Counted from the stretch's first letter, positions 9,603 to 18,959 are shown. The stretch: DNA of 64,000 nt from Chromatiaceae bacterium (GCA_024235395.1 JACKMK010000001.1:1178001-1242000); one strand, 5' to 3'. The notes: generated by a model not told the origin, from the letters alone. A program made the numbers and translations.

Positions 9603-10279
9603 CAGCCAACCTCCGGGATCGGATCGAGCAACGCCGGTGCATCGTTGCGCGGGTTGTTCACGGCGCGTCCGACCGGGTAGATATCGAGTTCCGGCGGCTG
9701 TTGCGCAGCCAACAGGGTCTCGATCGGCTGCGGTTTCTGGCTCTTGCTGTCGAGCCACAGCCCGAATGCCTGCGGCGCGATGATCACCGGCATGCGATCG
9801 TGGATGGTGCCCACCTGGCGATCGGCGGCCCGGACCAGGATGGTGCAGGATTCCAGCTCGCTGCCACCGTCGTCCTGCCAGTGTTCCCAGAGTCCCGCAA
9901 ACGCTAGCGGCCGGGCATCACGCGGTCTCAGCACATAGGGTTGTTTGGCCCCGTCCTGCGCACGCCACTCGTAGAAGCCGTCGGCGGGGATCAGGCAACG
10001 CCGGTAACGCAGCGCGCTGCGGTAGGCCGGCTTTTCCGCGACCGTCTCGACACGCGCATTGATCATGCTGAAGCGCGTATCCGGACCTTTCGACCAGCCG
10101 GGGATCAGGCCCCAGCGCACCAGCACCATCTCGCGCCGGCCGGCGGCGTTCTCGCGTACGATGGGTACCGGCTGGGTGGGAGCGATGTTGTAGCGGGGTT
10201 GCAGCAGCGGCATCGGCATCTCGCCGAACAGCGCGGTGAGCTTGTCGGCGGTGGAATGCAGGAAGTAACGGCCGCACAC
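9602..10279 (-). CDS. yedK: SRAP/HMCES abasic-site processing protein
   Basis: A 225-residue SOS-response-associated peptidase family protein. These proteins form a thiazolidine cross-link between Cys2 and abasic sites in single-stranded DNA and shield replication forks. The protein begins Met-Cys-Gly-Arg-Tyr, leaving Cys2 as the new N-terminus. The NIAPTQ block and the later E-and-H-containing blocks of the family are present. The start is a GTG at 10279, not the ATG two bases upstream in another frame, because only GTG gives the obligatory MCGR. A GGGGG run lies about six bases before it. It follows dgt by one base and overlaps mazG. Confidence 0.93.
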   Translation of the reverse strand: MCGRYFLHSTADKLTALFGEMPMPLLQPRYNIAPTQPVPIVRENAAGRREMVLVRWGLIPGWSKGPDTRFSMINARVETVAEKPAYRSALRYRRCLIPADGFYEWRAQDGAKQPYVLRPRDARPLAFAGLWEHWQDDGGSELESCTILVRAADRQVGTIHDRMPVIIAPQAFGLWLDSKSQKPQPIETLLAAQQPPELDIYPVGRAVNNPRNDAPALLDPIPEVG

Positions 10280-10280
10280 A

Positions 10281-11639
10281 TCAACCCCCCGGCAACGAGA
10301 TTCCGGTGACCTTTTTGTACAGACTGACCGCGTAGGAGTCGGTCATGCCGGACACGAAATCGGTCAACATCAGCAGTCGCTGGTAGGCATCCGAGGCCGG
10401 CACGCGTTGCGGCCCGATGAACTGGTCCGGCACCAGGCGGATCAGCATCTGGCTGTGTGGCGACGCACGTTCGGCGTGCTCGGCGACATCGTCGACCACC
10501 CGGGTGAAGCGTTCGAGCAGGTCGCTGACGACCTGGAAACCGGCTGCCTGGATCCCGACCACCTCGGGCGCGCAGTAGATCCGCTGGCGGGCATTTTCGA
10601 TCAGCGCGTCGAGCTCCGCGTGCAACGGCAGTTCCTGCAGCAAGGGCACATCGAAGGTACCGTCGAGAATTGCCGCTTCGTTGTCCATGAAACACTCGAC
10701 GACCTGGCGGATCACCTCGTTGATCACCTTCGCACGCAGGAACTCGACCCGGTTTTTAAGATCGCGGATGTGTTCGAGGCGCGGGCGCTGATTGACCTGG
10801 TCGGCGATCAACGGCCAGAACAGGTCGAGCACCTCCTGATAGGTGAAATGGCCGAGGCGAAAACCGTCTTCGATATCGATGACCCGATAGCTGATGTCAT
10901 CGGCGGCCTCGACCAGGAACGCCAGAGGATGCCGGCACCACATCGCGTACTGACTGTCACGGGGGATCAGTCCGACGGTCTCGGCGACCGTCTCGAACGC
11001 GGCGCGATCGGCCGCGGTGAACCCCTGCTTCTTCGCACTGACGCCATCGAAGGTGCTGCCGCCCAGCCACGATTCGCGCGGGTACTTGGTGAATGCCGCC
11101 AGCGTTGCGCAGGTCAACTGCAGGCCGCCCGGATTGTCCGGATTCTGCAGCCGGGTCAGGATACGGAATCCCTGGGCATTGCCCTCGAACGACAGGAAAT
11201 CCTCGCGCTCGCTGCCGGTCAGCAACGCGACGCGGCGCGCACCGTATTCCGCGGAATGTGCCCAGTGACGCAGCGCGTCTTCGCCTGAATGGCCGAATGG
11301 CGGGTTGCCGATGTCATGCGCCAGACAGGCCGCGGCGACGATACTGCCGAAATCCGCGGATTCGAAGCCACCCAGGGCATGCCGCGCGATCACCTGTTCG
11401 CCGACCAGTGTGCCCAGTGAACGCCCGATGCTTGAGGCCTCCAGACTGTGCGTCAAACGGGTGCGCACATAGTCCACCTTGGACAGCGGAAAGACCTGGG
11501 TCTTGTCCTGCATCCGGCGAAATGCGGAACAGAACACGACGCGGTCGAAGTCGCGCTGAAAGTCGGTTCTGGTCGAGGTGGCGCGCGACGACTCGGACGA
11601 GCCCAGGCGAGTGCGCGCGAGCAGTTGCTGCCACTGCAT
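10281..11639 (-). CDS. dgt: Deoxyguanosinetriphosphate triphosphohydrolase
   Basis: A 452-residue HD-domain enzyme that splits dGTP (or other dNTPs in the broader family) into deoxynucleoside and triphosphate. The N-terminal RDFDRVVFCSAFRRMQDKTQV block and the metal-binding ACLAHDIGNPPFGH segment are diagnostic. The ATG at 11639 was chosen because it starts just before the conserved core; the frame extends upstream without conservation. It is the first gene of a three-gene operon with yedK and mazG, joined by a 1-bp gap and an overlap, all acting on nucleotide pools or damaged DNA. Confidence 0.94.
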   Translation of the reverse strand: MQWQQLLARTRLGSSESSRATSTRTDFQRDFDRVVFCSAFRRMQDKTQVFPLSKVDYVRTRLTHSLEASSIGRSLGTLVGEQVIARHALGGFESADFGSIVAAACLAHDIGNPPFGHSGEDALRHWAHSAEYGARRVALLTGSEREDFLSFEGNAQGFRILTRLQNPDNPGGLQLTCATLAAFTKYPRESWLGGSTFDGVSAKKQGFTAADRAAFETVAETVGLIPRDSQYAMWCRHPLAFLVEAADDISYRVIDIEDGFRLGHFTYQEVLDLFWPLIADQVNQRPRLEHIRDLKNRVEFLRAKVINEVIRQVVECFMDNEAAILDGTFDVPLLQELPLHAELDALIENARQRIYCAPEVVGIQAAGFQVVSDLLERFTRVVDDVAEHAERASPHSQMLIRLVPDQFIGPQRVPASDAYQRLLMLTDFVSGMTDSYAVSLYKKVTGISLPGG

Positions 11640-11769
11640 CAGGGTGTGCAATTCCGGATAGCTGTGATGTCCACGAGCGGATACGCTCGAATGTACCACC
11701 GGCGGCTCGGCGCTGGCCAATGCACTACAGAATGCGCTGGTGCGTCAATCACGCCGGGATGACCCGCAC

Positions 11770-12288
11770 TCAACACTCGTCGCGGCAGGCCTCCGGCTTC
11801 GAATAGCGTTCCTTCACCCGCTGGATCTGTTCGTCGACCATGCGCAACGCCGCGTCGTTGCCCTGGCGGGCCTTGTACAGCGCATCCAGTTGATCGCCAA
11901 CGCTCGGGTAGGTCGCCCGGCGCATCTCGCGGTAATTGCTCTCCTGGATCATCTGCCGGTACTGGCCTATCGCTTCCTCGATGTGATCCGGATGCGGGAT
12001 CGGATGTTCCAGCAACCACTCCTTGATGTAGGGGCCGTCGCCGTCATCGGCCAGCTGGTAGTCGATACCGTGCAACGCATGCGGATAGATACTGCGAATC
12101 GCGCAACACATCTCACGCGACGCGTGGCTCGGCAACAGCGCTTCACGCTCCATCTTGTCGATCTGGTCACGCAGGCGCGCGACCTCAGCAACGGTCTCCT
12201 TGTTGCTGCTGCGGATCGTCAGCACGATCGCGACGATCACCAGGATGCCGATCAGGATAGCGCTGATGGCGAACGTATCGATAATCAT
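11770..12288 (-). CDS. Membrane-anchored hypothetical protein with XkdW-like motif
   Basis: About 172 residues: one N-terminal membrane helix (about 5-25), a charged coiled-coil stretch with NKETVAEVARLRDQID, then a soluble part. In that part YPHALHGIDYQL followed by DDGDGPYIKEW resembles the pattern of the phage/Bacillus XkdW family, recalled from memory and not searched. The C-terminus is helical and charged. The start is uncertain: an ATG at 12288 or one at 12294, with a GTG at 12300 also in frame and no clear ribosome site. No function can be assigned. It sits alone between dgt and the RND operon on the same strand. Confidence 0.7.
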   Translation of the reverse strand: MIIDTFAISAILIGILVIVAIVLTIRSSNKETVAEVARLRDQIDKMEREALLPSHASREMCCAIRSIYPHALHGIDYQLADDGDGPYIKEWLLEHPIPHPDHIEEAIGQYRQMIQESNYREMRRATYPSVGDQLDALYKARQGNDAALRMVDEQIQRVKERYSKPEACRDEC

Positions 12289-12406
12289 GGGCATCACCAC
12301 AGTATGCGATGGGTCAAGGGGTGTCTCGACATTCTAAGCCACAACGACGCCGCCGGCATGCGCCTGCCGGCGGCCTCGAACCCTTGCCCCGCGCGGTACC
12401 CCGGTA

Positions 12407-15400
12407 TCAGGTCCCTGCGTCCTCGGGCTGGGTCGTGATGGCGTCGTCGGCGCAGGCATCGCGATCGGTGACGCCGGCGCAGCGGAAGATGCGTTCGCCG
12501 AGGCTCACGCAGCCCAGCGGAATCACGATGAGTGTCAGCAGGGTGGAGACGAATACGCCGAACAGCAGCGAGATCGCCATCCCCTGGAAGGTCGGGTCGG
12601 TGAGGATGACCGCCGATCCGAGCACCAGTGCCAATGCCGTGATCATGATCGGGCGGGTACGTGCCTTGGCCGCGGCGATCACCGCCTCGCGCAATTCCAT
12701 GCCGGTGCGAACCTGATTGATCGTGAAGTCGATCAACAGGATCGAGTTTCGGACGATGATACCGGCCAGTGCGATCCAGCCGATCATCGAGGTGGCGGTG
12801 AATTCGGCGCCTAGCAGCCAATGTCCGGGGATGATCCCGAGCATGGTCAACGGGATCGGCGCCATGATCACCGCCGGAATCGAAAAGTTGCCGAACTGCC
12901 AGACCACGAGCATGTAGATGGCGACCAGCGCGACGCCAAACGCGATACCCATGTCGCGGAAGGTCTCGTAGGTCACGGTCCACTCGCCCGACCACTCGAA
13001 CCCGGAGACATCGTCGTGCTCGGGTGCGTCGATCATGGTGCCGGACATGATCACGCCGTCCGGTGTCGGGTGATCCTGCAGACGCTCGTCGATGTCGCTC
13101 ATCGCGTAGATCGGCGCCGGCAGTCGGCCGACCGCGTCGCCGACCACGAACTCGACCGGTCGCAGATCCTTGTGGAAGATCATCGGGTCGTGCTTGTCTT
13201 TCACGAAGGTCCCGATCTCACCCAACGGCACGGTACGTCCGTCTTCCGTCATGATCGGCATATCGGCCATCAGATCGAGCTGCGAGCGTTTCGACAGCGG
13301 CACCTGGACCAGGATGTAGGTCGGCTCGTAGACCAACGGCTCCTTGATATCGCCGACCTTGAACATGCCCATCGCCATCGCGAGATGCTGGTTGATGGTC
13401 TCCAGGGTCACGCCCTGGTTGGCGGCCTTGTCGAGGTCGATATCGAAGCGCCAGATCTCCTGATCTTCGCGCATGAAGTTGTCGACGTCGTCGATCAGCG
13501 GCGATTCGCGGAACAATTCGGTCAACATCGTGGCGACGGTCGCGCGGGTCTCCGCGTCCGGTCCGTGTACCTCCGCGACCACGGTCTGCAGCACCGGCGG
13601 ACCCGGCGGCATCTCGACCACCGTGATCACCGCTTTCGATGCGGCACCGATCGGTCTCAGCAGTTCGCGCGCCTCCTGTGCGATCTGATGGCTGCTGCGC
13701 TTCCGTTCGGACTTGTGCAGCAGTTGTACCTGAACCTCGGCCTGCCACGGGAACTGGCGCAGGTAGTAGTGCCTGACCAGACCGTTGAAATCGAAGGGTC
13801 GCGCGGTTCCGGCGTAGGTCTGCAGCGCGGTCACCTCGGGGATCGTGCGCAACTGGTCGACCACCTCGTTGGTCACGTTGATGGTATCCGGCAGTGCGGT
13901 CCCATCCGGCATATCGATCACCAGCGCGAATTCCGACTTGTTGTCGTAAGGCAGCATCTTCACCCGCACCGCGTAGTCGGTGATGCTGAGGAACATCGAG
14001 ATCGTGATCGCAAACGCAACGACCAGTCCGACCAGGAAGCCCCAGCCCCACATCTTGCTGTCGAGCAGCGTGCCGATGACCTTGTGGTAGAAGCCGCCCA
14101 GCCATTCGTCGATCTTGTGGTCGCGCGCCTCCATCTTGTGGAGCGTCGCCATCGGCGGAATCATGCGCATCGCCAGCCACGGGGCGAACACCACCGCGGC
14201 GATCAGCGAGAAGATCATCGCCACCGACCCGAGCGCCGGGATCGGTTCCATGTACGGCCCCATCATGCCGCGCACGAAGCCCATCGGCAGCAGGGCCGCA
14301 ATGACCGTGTAGGTTGCGAGGATGGTCGGGTTGCCCACCTCGCGCACCGCGTCGACCGCGACCTCGGTCGAGGGCTCGCCGACCTTCAGCCAGCGCGCGT
14401 AGATGTTTTCGACGATGACGATCGCATTGTCGACCAGGAAGCCGATCGAGAAGATCAGTGCGAACAGGCTGACGCGGTCGATCGTGTAGCCCATCAGCAT
14501 CGCCATGTACACGGTGATGACGAGCACCACCGGTATCGTGAGCAGCACGACGATGGCCGGACGCAGGCCGAGCGAGGCCCATACGAGGAAGGTCACCGCG
14601 GCAGTCGCGACCACGAGCTTGAACAGCAGGTCGTTGACCTTCTGGTTGGCGGTCTGGCCGTAGTTTCGGGTGACCTCGACGTGGACATCGTCCGGGATCA
14701 GCTGCCCCTTCAGGTGTTCGACCTTGTCGAGGATGCTGTTGACCACGGAGACACCGTTGGCACCCTTCTGCTTGGCGATCGCGATCGTGACCGCCTGCGC
14801 GCCATCGATCTGCTCACCCTCGTGTGCCGGGCCGGTGTAATAGGCCACCTGATGGCGCGCTTCTTCGGGTCCCTTGGTGATCTGCGCAACGTCGCGCAGG
14901 TACACCGGCAGCCCCTCGTGACTGCCGACGACCAGGCGCTCGAAGTCCTGGGCGGACTGCAGGAACGAGCCGGTCTTCACCCAGAAATACTTGCCGCCCT
15001 GCTCGACCGAGCCGACGGTCTGCTTGGTGTTGAAGCCCTGGATGGTCTTCGCGATATGCCCCATCGAGATGCCATAGCCCGACAGGCGCTCCGGTAGCAC
15101 GTCGACCCGCACCTGCTCGGCGCGGCCGCCCGAGACGAACGCATTGCCGGTCTGTGGCAGCTGCTTGAGTTCCTGCATCAGGCTGACCGCCAGCTTGCGC
15201 AGGATCGCATCGTCCATGACCTTCGACCACAGCGTCAGGGTGACGACCGGTACATCGTCGACTTCCTTCGGCTTGATGATCGGCATCTCGACGCCGGGCG
15301 GCATCAGGTCGAGGTTCGCCTGCACCTTGTTGTGCGTCAGTACGATGGCGCGTTCGATCTCCTCGCCGACGTGGAACTCGAGGGTGATGATCCCCATGCC

Positions 15401-15709
15401 CTCATCGCTGACCGAGTAGACATGCTTCACGCCATCGATCTCGCTGACCAGGCGTTCCAGCGGGCTCACGACGAGGCGCGAGATCTCCTGCGACGAGGCA
15501 CCGGGCATCTGCAGCATGATGTCGATCATCGGCACCGAGATCTGCGGGTCTTCCTGGCGCGGCGTCGCGTACAGCCCGTAGATCCCGACCAGCATCATCG
15601 CAATGAACAACAGTGGCGACAGCGGGGAATGGATGAATGAATCGGCTAACCGGCCGGCAAAGCCCAGCTCTTCTTTGGACAGCGTATCTTTCTTGTTGGC
15701 TATGGACAT
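12407..15709 (-). CDS. RND-family efflux permease
   Basis: An 1100-residue inner-membrane proton-driven RND transporter. It shows the two-fold repeat of the family: a membrane segment near residues 30-50, a large periplasmic loop, clusters of membrane helices around 390-560, a second loop, and a last cluster around 900-1060. FALIFSIGFLVDNAIVIVENIY is the conserved TM4 block with its aspartate relay residue. Upstream lies its adaptor gene, but no outer-membrane factor is nearby, so a TolC-like protein elsewhere is inferred. The ATG at 15709 was chosen at the protein's cytosolic tail; a GGGAG lies about ten bases upstream. The substrate is unknown. Confidence 0.92.
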   Translation of the reverse strand: MSIANKKDTLSKEELGFAGRLADSFIHSPLSPLLFIAMMLVGIYGLYATPRQEDPQISVPMIDIMLQMPGASSQEISRLVVSPLERLVSEIDGVKHVYSVSDEGMGIITLEFHVGEEIERAIVLTHNKVQANLDLMPPGVEMPIIKPKEVDDVPVVTLTLWSKVMDDAILRKLAVSLMQELKQLPQTGNAFVSGGRAEQVRVDVLPERLSGYGISMGHIAKTIQGFNTKQTVGSVEQGGKYFWVKTGSFLQSAQDFERLVVGSHEGLPVYLRDVAQITKGPEEARHQVAYYTGPAHEGEQIDGAQAVTIAIAKQKGANGVSVVNSILDKVEHLKGQLIPDDVHVEVTRNYGQTANQKVNDLLFKLVVATAAVTFLVWASLGLRPAIVVLLTIPVVLVITVYMAMLMGYTIDRVSLFALIFSIGFLVDNAIVIVENIYARWLKVGEPSTEVAVDAVREVGNPTILATYTVIAALLPMGFVRGMMGPYMEPIPALGSVAMIFSLIAAVVFAPWLAMRMIPPMATLHKMEARDHKIDEWLGGFYHKVIGTLLDSKMWGWGFLVGLVVAFAITISMFLSITDYAVRVKMLPYDNKSEFALVIDMPDGTALPDTINVTNEVVDQLRTIPEVTALQTYAGTARPFDFNGLVRHYYLRQFPWQAEVQVQLLHKSERKRSSHQIAQEARELLRPIGAASKAVITVVEMPPGPPVLQTVVAEVHGPDAETRATVATMLTELFRESPLIDDVDNFMREDQEIWRFDIDLDKAANQGVTLETINQHLAMAMGMFKVGDIKEPLVYEPTYILVQVPLSKRSQLDLMADMPIMTEDGRTVPLGEIGTFVKDKHDPMIFHKDLRPVEFVVGDAVGRLPAPIYAMSDIDERLQDHPTPDGVIMSGTMIDAPEHDDVSGFEWSGEWTVTYETFRDMGIAFGVALVAIYMLVVWQFGNFSIPAVIMAPIPLTMLGIIPGHWLLGAEFTATSMIGWIALAGIIVRNSILLIDFTINQVRTGMELREAVIAAAKARTRPIMITALALVLGSAVILTDPTFQGMAISLLFGVFVSTLLTLIVIPLGCVSLGERIFRCAGVTDRDACADDAITTQPEDAGT

Positions 15710-15817
15710 GAGCGTTTGGCTCCCGATTGCCCCAGCGGGCTCCAGAAACTGACGAAGTTGACCGCGCCGGGGCGCCCCGCCCAACGGCGCGGCCTCCCCA
15801 GGTGCAATTTCTCGGGT

Positions 15818-16990
15818 CTAGCGGTTCGGCTGGTAGGGACCGGATCGCATCGATGCGTCGGGCACCCTGAGGATCGCGTCACCCTCGTTGAGGCCGGACA
15901 ACACCGCGACGCGATCGCCGATCACGGAACCCAGACGCAGCGCACGCATCCTCACCTCGGTGCGGTCCGGCGACACCAGGAATACGGCTGGCAGACTGCC
16001 ACGCCAGGTGACCGACGATTTCGGCACCGTCAGCGGTCCACCCTGGCCGTGATTCGGATCGGGCACCAGCACCTCGGCGTACATGCCGGCGCGCGCACCG
16101 CTGTCGTCCGGCAGCGCGATCTTCACGGTCGTCGTGTGTCCACCGGTGTTGGCCATCGGGAAGATGCGTGCCACGCGCGCCCTGACCAACTCGGTGCCGC
16201 GGTCGAGCCGGGCTTTGATCTCCTCGCCTTCGCTGAGCGCGGCGACCAGCCGGGTCGGCACCTCGAGCTGGATCTCCATCTGGCTGGTATCGGCAAACAC
16301 CACCAGCGGCATCCCGGGCTGTACGACGTCACCCACTTCCACCATCTTTTGTACGATCACGCCGTCGAACGGCGCCACGCTGACCGCATTCTCGATGTTC
16401 TCGTCCAGTTCCCTGAGGCCCGCCTCGGCCTGGGCGACCGCGTCACGCGCCGTCTGGATCTGCACCCCCTGGCCGTACAGGTTGGAATGCCGCTCGTAGC
16501 CGGGACTGCCCTGGCCCATCATCGAGCGCATCGGATCGGAAAATATGCTGACCATGCCGGGCAGCCCGCCCATCATCGCGTTCGACTGCGAATTGGGCGT
16601 CAATACCTCGCGCCGGTACTGCACCTCGGCGTTACCTAGCCCGGCACGCGCGCTGTTCAGTCCAGCGAGCGCCGCACGGCGTTTCGCCATCATGCTGGAG
16701 ACGTCCAGCGTGACCAGTTGAGTCCCGGCACCGAACGCGTCGCCTTCGCGACCCGCGACGAATTCCACCTCGCCGGGAATCTGCGCAAGCAGCTTGACCA
16801 TCTTGTGCGGAATTACGGTACCACCGAGCACCGCCGCGTTGGTGTCGCGCTCGCGTGTCACGACGTACACATTCTGTTCAGGGATCTTTAGCTGCGCGCC
16901 CGGCTGCGTTTCGGGGCTCTCGTCCTGCCCGATTGCAAGCCCCGCCAACAGGGGCACCGACATTGCGATTGCGACAAAAAGTGGTTTCAT
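15818..16990 (-). CDS. RND efflux periplasmic adaptor (membrane fusion protein)
   Basis: A 390-residue exported adaptor linking the downstream RND permease to an outer-membrane channel. A signal peptide covers about residues 1-21. The two halves of the lipoyl domain lie around 65-95 and 195-225 (SVAPFDGVIVQKMVEVGD), separated by an alpha-helical hairpin. Beta-barrel and membrane-proximal domains follow. The hairpin carries an unusual Gly/Met-rich segment at about 138-160 containing six methionines. The 108-bp gap to the permease holds no evident promoter, so one operon is likely. Regulation is probably from the AT-rich region upstream. Confidence 0.9.
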   Translation of the reverse strand: MKPLFVAIAMSVPLLAGLAIGQDESPETQPGAQLKIPEQNVYVVTRERDTNAAVLGGTVIPHKMVKLLAQIPGEVEFVAGREGDAFGAGTQLVTLDVSSMMAKRRAALAGLNSARAGLGNAEVQYRREVLTPNSQSNAMMGGLPGMVSIFSDPMRSMMGQGSPGYERHSNLYGQGVQIQTARDAVAQAEAGLRELDENIENAVSVAPFDGVIVQKMVEVGDVVQPGMPLVVFADTSQMEIQLEVPTRLVAALSEGEEIKARLDRGTELVRARVARIFPMANTGGHTTTVKIALPDDSGARAGMYAEVLVPDPNHGQGGPLTVPKSSVTWRGSLPAVFLVSPDRTEVRMRALRLGSVIGDRVAVLSGLNEGDAILRVPDASMRSGPYQPNR

Positions 16991-17319
16991 GGCATTCGAG
17001 ATCTGGGTTGATTAAACGTTTGTAATGCAGGGCCGCGCCAGAGTTTCAGCGCTCACTGCCCAGTTCGTAATACAAACTTATTATGTCACACATTAGCTAT
17101 TTTTATCCAGCAGAATTTAATAATATTCCCACGACAATTCAATCACCTCCGCTACTGCGGTGTTCGATCGTAGGCCGCCCGTCGCATCGGATTCGGACGG
17201 TGAGTCGGCGAAGCGTAAACCAAAACATAGCCTAAGCGGATCACCCGGACCGGTCGAATCGACGCGGCGCCGCAGGCAGCACCGGCGGGCAGGTTTGCCC
17301 ACAGCGGCACTGTGGGGAT
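16991..17319. other. AT-rich intergenic region upstream of the RND operon
   Basis: This 329-bp stretch separates the adaptor gene from the stop of the DUF6279 lipoprotein gene. The part near the adaptor gene (about 17010-17130) is much more AT-rich than its surroundings, with runs such as TTTAATAATATT, and contains an imperfect palindrome described separately. The rest is GC-rich; one frame is open there but reads as a continuation antisense to nothing conserved. No RNA gene was recognised. Confidence 0.6.
17063..17077. promoter_or_regulatory. Near-palindromic operator candidate for the RND operon
   Basis: GTTCGTAATACAAAC is a 15-bp palindrome around a central A with six of seven pairs matching. 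A related inverted copy, GTTTGTAAT at 17018-17026, lies between it and the adaptor start. Sites of this size and symmetry are typical of TetR-type repressors, which often control RND operons, but no regulator gene is adjacent. Confidence 0.35.
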
Positions 17320-18222
17320 TCACGGGGTTTCGACGTCCTTTGGTGGGCAATCGGCGGCGGCCAGCAGTACCGGCCCGGCGAGGTCTCCCGCGGCGGTGAG
17401 CTCGGCGCGCAGCTCCGCCAGACGGTCCAGGGCACGGGCACGCTGGGTCTGGCTGAGGGTGCCGTCCAGGTTGACCAGCAACGCGATCACGCCCTGCCGC
17501 ACCCGCTGCGACTTGCTGACCAGCGGCGCCTCGCGGCCGGCGAGGTCGACCCACCAGGCGCGCAGGAAATGCCGCAGGGCCTCGCGATCGGCACCGCTGC
17601 GCAACAGCTCCAGCAACCGCTGTTGCTGCCGCTGCCGATACCCGAACCAATCGTCGGCGAGGTCAGGCAGGCCCCCGACCATCGCCTCGACCAGGCGCAG
17701 CTGTTCGGTCGACAGGTCGCCGGTCCAGCGCTCGATGCGATCCACGTAACGCTCGACGCGCCGCCGCTCGCGCCGCTGCGCGTCGGGATCGAGAAACTCG
17801 TCCGCGTACTCGGTGTCACGTTCCTCGAATTGCCGGTCGAGGTAGGCCACCTGATCGGGGGCGAGGCCGGCGAGCACCTCGACCGCCGGGACCCCGGCCC
17901 ATTCTGCATGCGCCCGGTAGACCCGGTCGGCAGCGGCCAGCCAGCAACTCAGCTGTGGCTCGTCCAGGCGTCGGCGCAACATCTCCTCGAACCCGAGGAT
18001 CAGCTGCACCAGCGGCCGCAGAAGTTCGCGACGATGCCGATCCATCGCTTCGCGCATCAACGCACGCCATGCGGTCGACTGCCCGTCGCGCGCATCGACC
18101 ATACCGTCGACCCAGCGATACAGCAGCCAGTCGGCGTTGTCGTATACCAGCTCGGTGGTGCTGCATGCGGCACCGACAAGAACCAGCAGCGCCAGGGCGT
18201 AGCTACGCCATGCTCGGATCAT
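17320..18222 (-). CDS. DUF6279 family lipoprotein
   Basis: A 300-residue predicted lipoprotein whose signal peptide ends in VGAAC (lipidated Cys about residue 20). The mature part opens with YDNADWLLYRWVD, the hallmark of the DUF6279 family of proteobacterial lipoproteins of unknown function. The remainder is almost entirely charged alpha-helix rich in Arg, Glu and Leu. The ATG at 18222 has a GGGGG tract three bases upstream and yields the lipoprotein signal directly. Nothing in its neighbourhood suggests a pathway. Confidence 0.82.
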   Translation of the reverse strand: MIRAWRSYALALLVLVGAACSTTELVYDNADWLLYRWVDGMVDARDGQSTAWRALMREAMDRHRRELLRPLVQLILGFEEMLRRRLDEPQLSCWLAAADRVYRAHAEWAGVPAVEVLAGLAPDQVAYLDRQFEERDTEYADEFLDPDAQRRERRRVERYVDRIERWTGDLSTEQLRLVEAMVGGLPDLADDWFGYRQRQQQRLLELLRSGADREALRHFLRAWWVDLAGREAPLVSKSQRVRQGVIALLVNLDGTLSQTQRARALDRLAELRAELTAAGDLAGPVLLAAADCPPKDVETP

Positions 18223-18438
18223 GATCCCCCCGGGCCGGCCGGCCCGGCCGCCCTGCTGGACTGTAGACGCCCCGTCCGGGTGCAAGGTTCACCGGCTCCC
18301 GAAAGGCACGGAACTGGATCGGATGGCCCGGTTGGCTGTCTAATGCAGATGCATCGATACGCGTACAAGAACAATACAGGATGCCGGATGGGCGCCTCGC
18401 AGCGGCGATCCGGATCGCCCCACACAGAGAGGATCACC

Positions 18439-18915
18439 ATGCAGCCGATCAATCAGGCCCGTCGCCGCCTGTTCCAATGGATGACCGCCGCCGGTGGACT
18501 GTTCGCGCTGAACCGTGCGCAGGCGCACCACACCGACACCCATTTCGACGACAAGTCCGAGCATCAGATCGTCTATCAATGCAACAAGGCCGACCACGAT
18601 TACCTGTCGCACATCCTGTTCTCGGTCGGCGAAATGATCCGCCGGCACGGCGACAACGTCGAGGTTGTCGTGAGCTGCTTCGGGCCGGGCATCCACCTGC
18701 TCGGCGATCCGCCGGAACGCCCCATCGCCAAGGAGCTGCAGGAACGCGCCTCGTCGCTGAGGGCCTACGGCGTCGCGTTCCACGCCTGCCGCAACACCAT
18801 GGACAGCCTCGGCTGGACCGAGCAGAACCTGGTCGAGTATGCGCAGATCGTCGATGTCGGCGCCGAAGACATCATGCTGCTCCAGGAGAAGGGCTTCAGC
18901 TACATCAGCTGGTAA
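18439..18915 (+). CDS. Exported DsrE/DsrF-like sulfur-relay family protein
   Basis: A 158-residue protein with an N-terminal RRRLFQWMTAAGG segment resembling a Tat signal, followed by AHA and a single DsrE-fold domain. The fold shows as the QCNKADHDYLSHILFSVGEM and VEVVVSCFGPGIHLL blocks and a conserved cysteine in HACRNTM. Cytosolic DsrE proteins carry persulfide sulfur; periplasmic versions occur beside sulfur-oxidation genes, but the reaction is unproven. The ATG at 18439 has GAGAGG six bases upstream. It converges with a thioredoxin-fold gene 44 bp away, so the two may share a redox or sulfur role without being cotranscribed. Confidence 0.85.
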   Translation: MQPINQARRRLFQWMTAAGGLFALNRAQAHHTDTHFDDKSEHQIVYQCNKADHDYLSHILFSVGEMIRRHGDNVEVVVSCFGPGIHLLGDPPERPIAKELQERASSLRAYGVAFHACRNTMDSLGWTEQNLVEYAQIVDVGAEDIMLLQEKGFSYISW

Positions 18916-18959
18916 GGCGATCTTCGCGAGCGCGATGCACGCCGCGCGGGTTCTGCAGG

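Noticed and set aside
12821..15097. Long plus-strand open frame of about 758 codons opposite the RND permease
   Set aside because: It is histidine-, arginine- and aspartate-rich with no domain motifs, runs antisense to a clear RND transporter, and is explained by high GC content.
17117..17650. Arginine/alanine-rich minus-strand frame overlapping the DUF6279 gene
   Set aside because: Mostly a shadow in another frame of the same strand with a biased composition; no ribosome site or motif.
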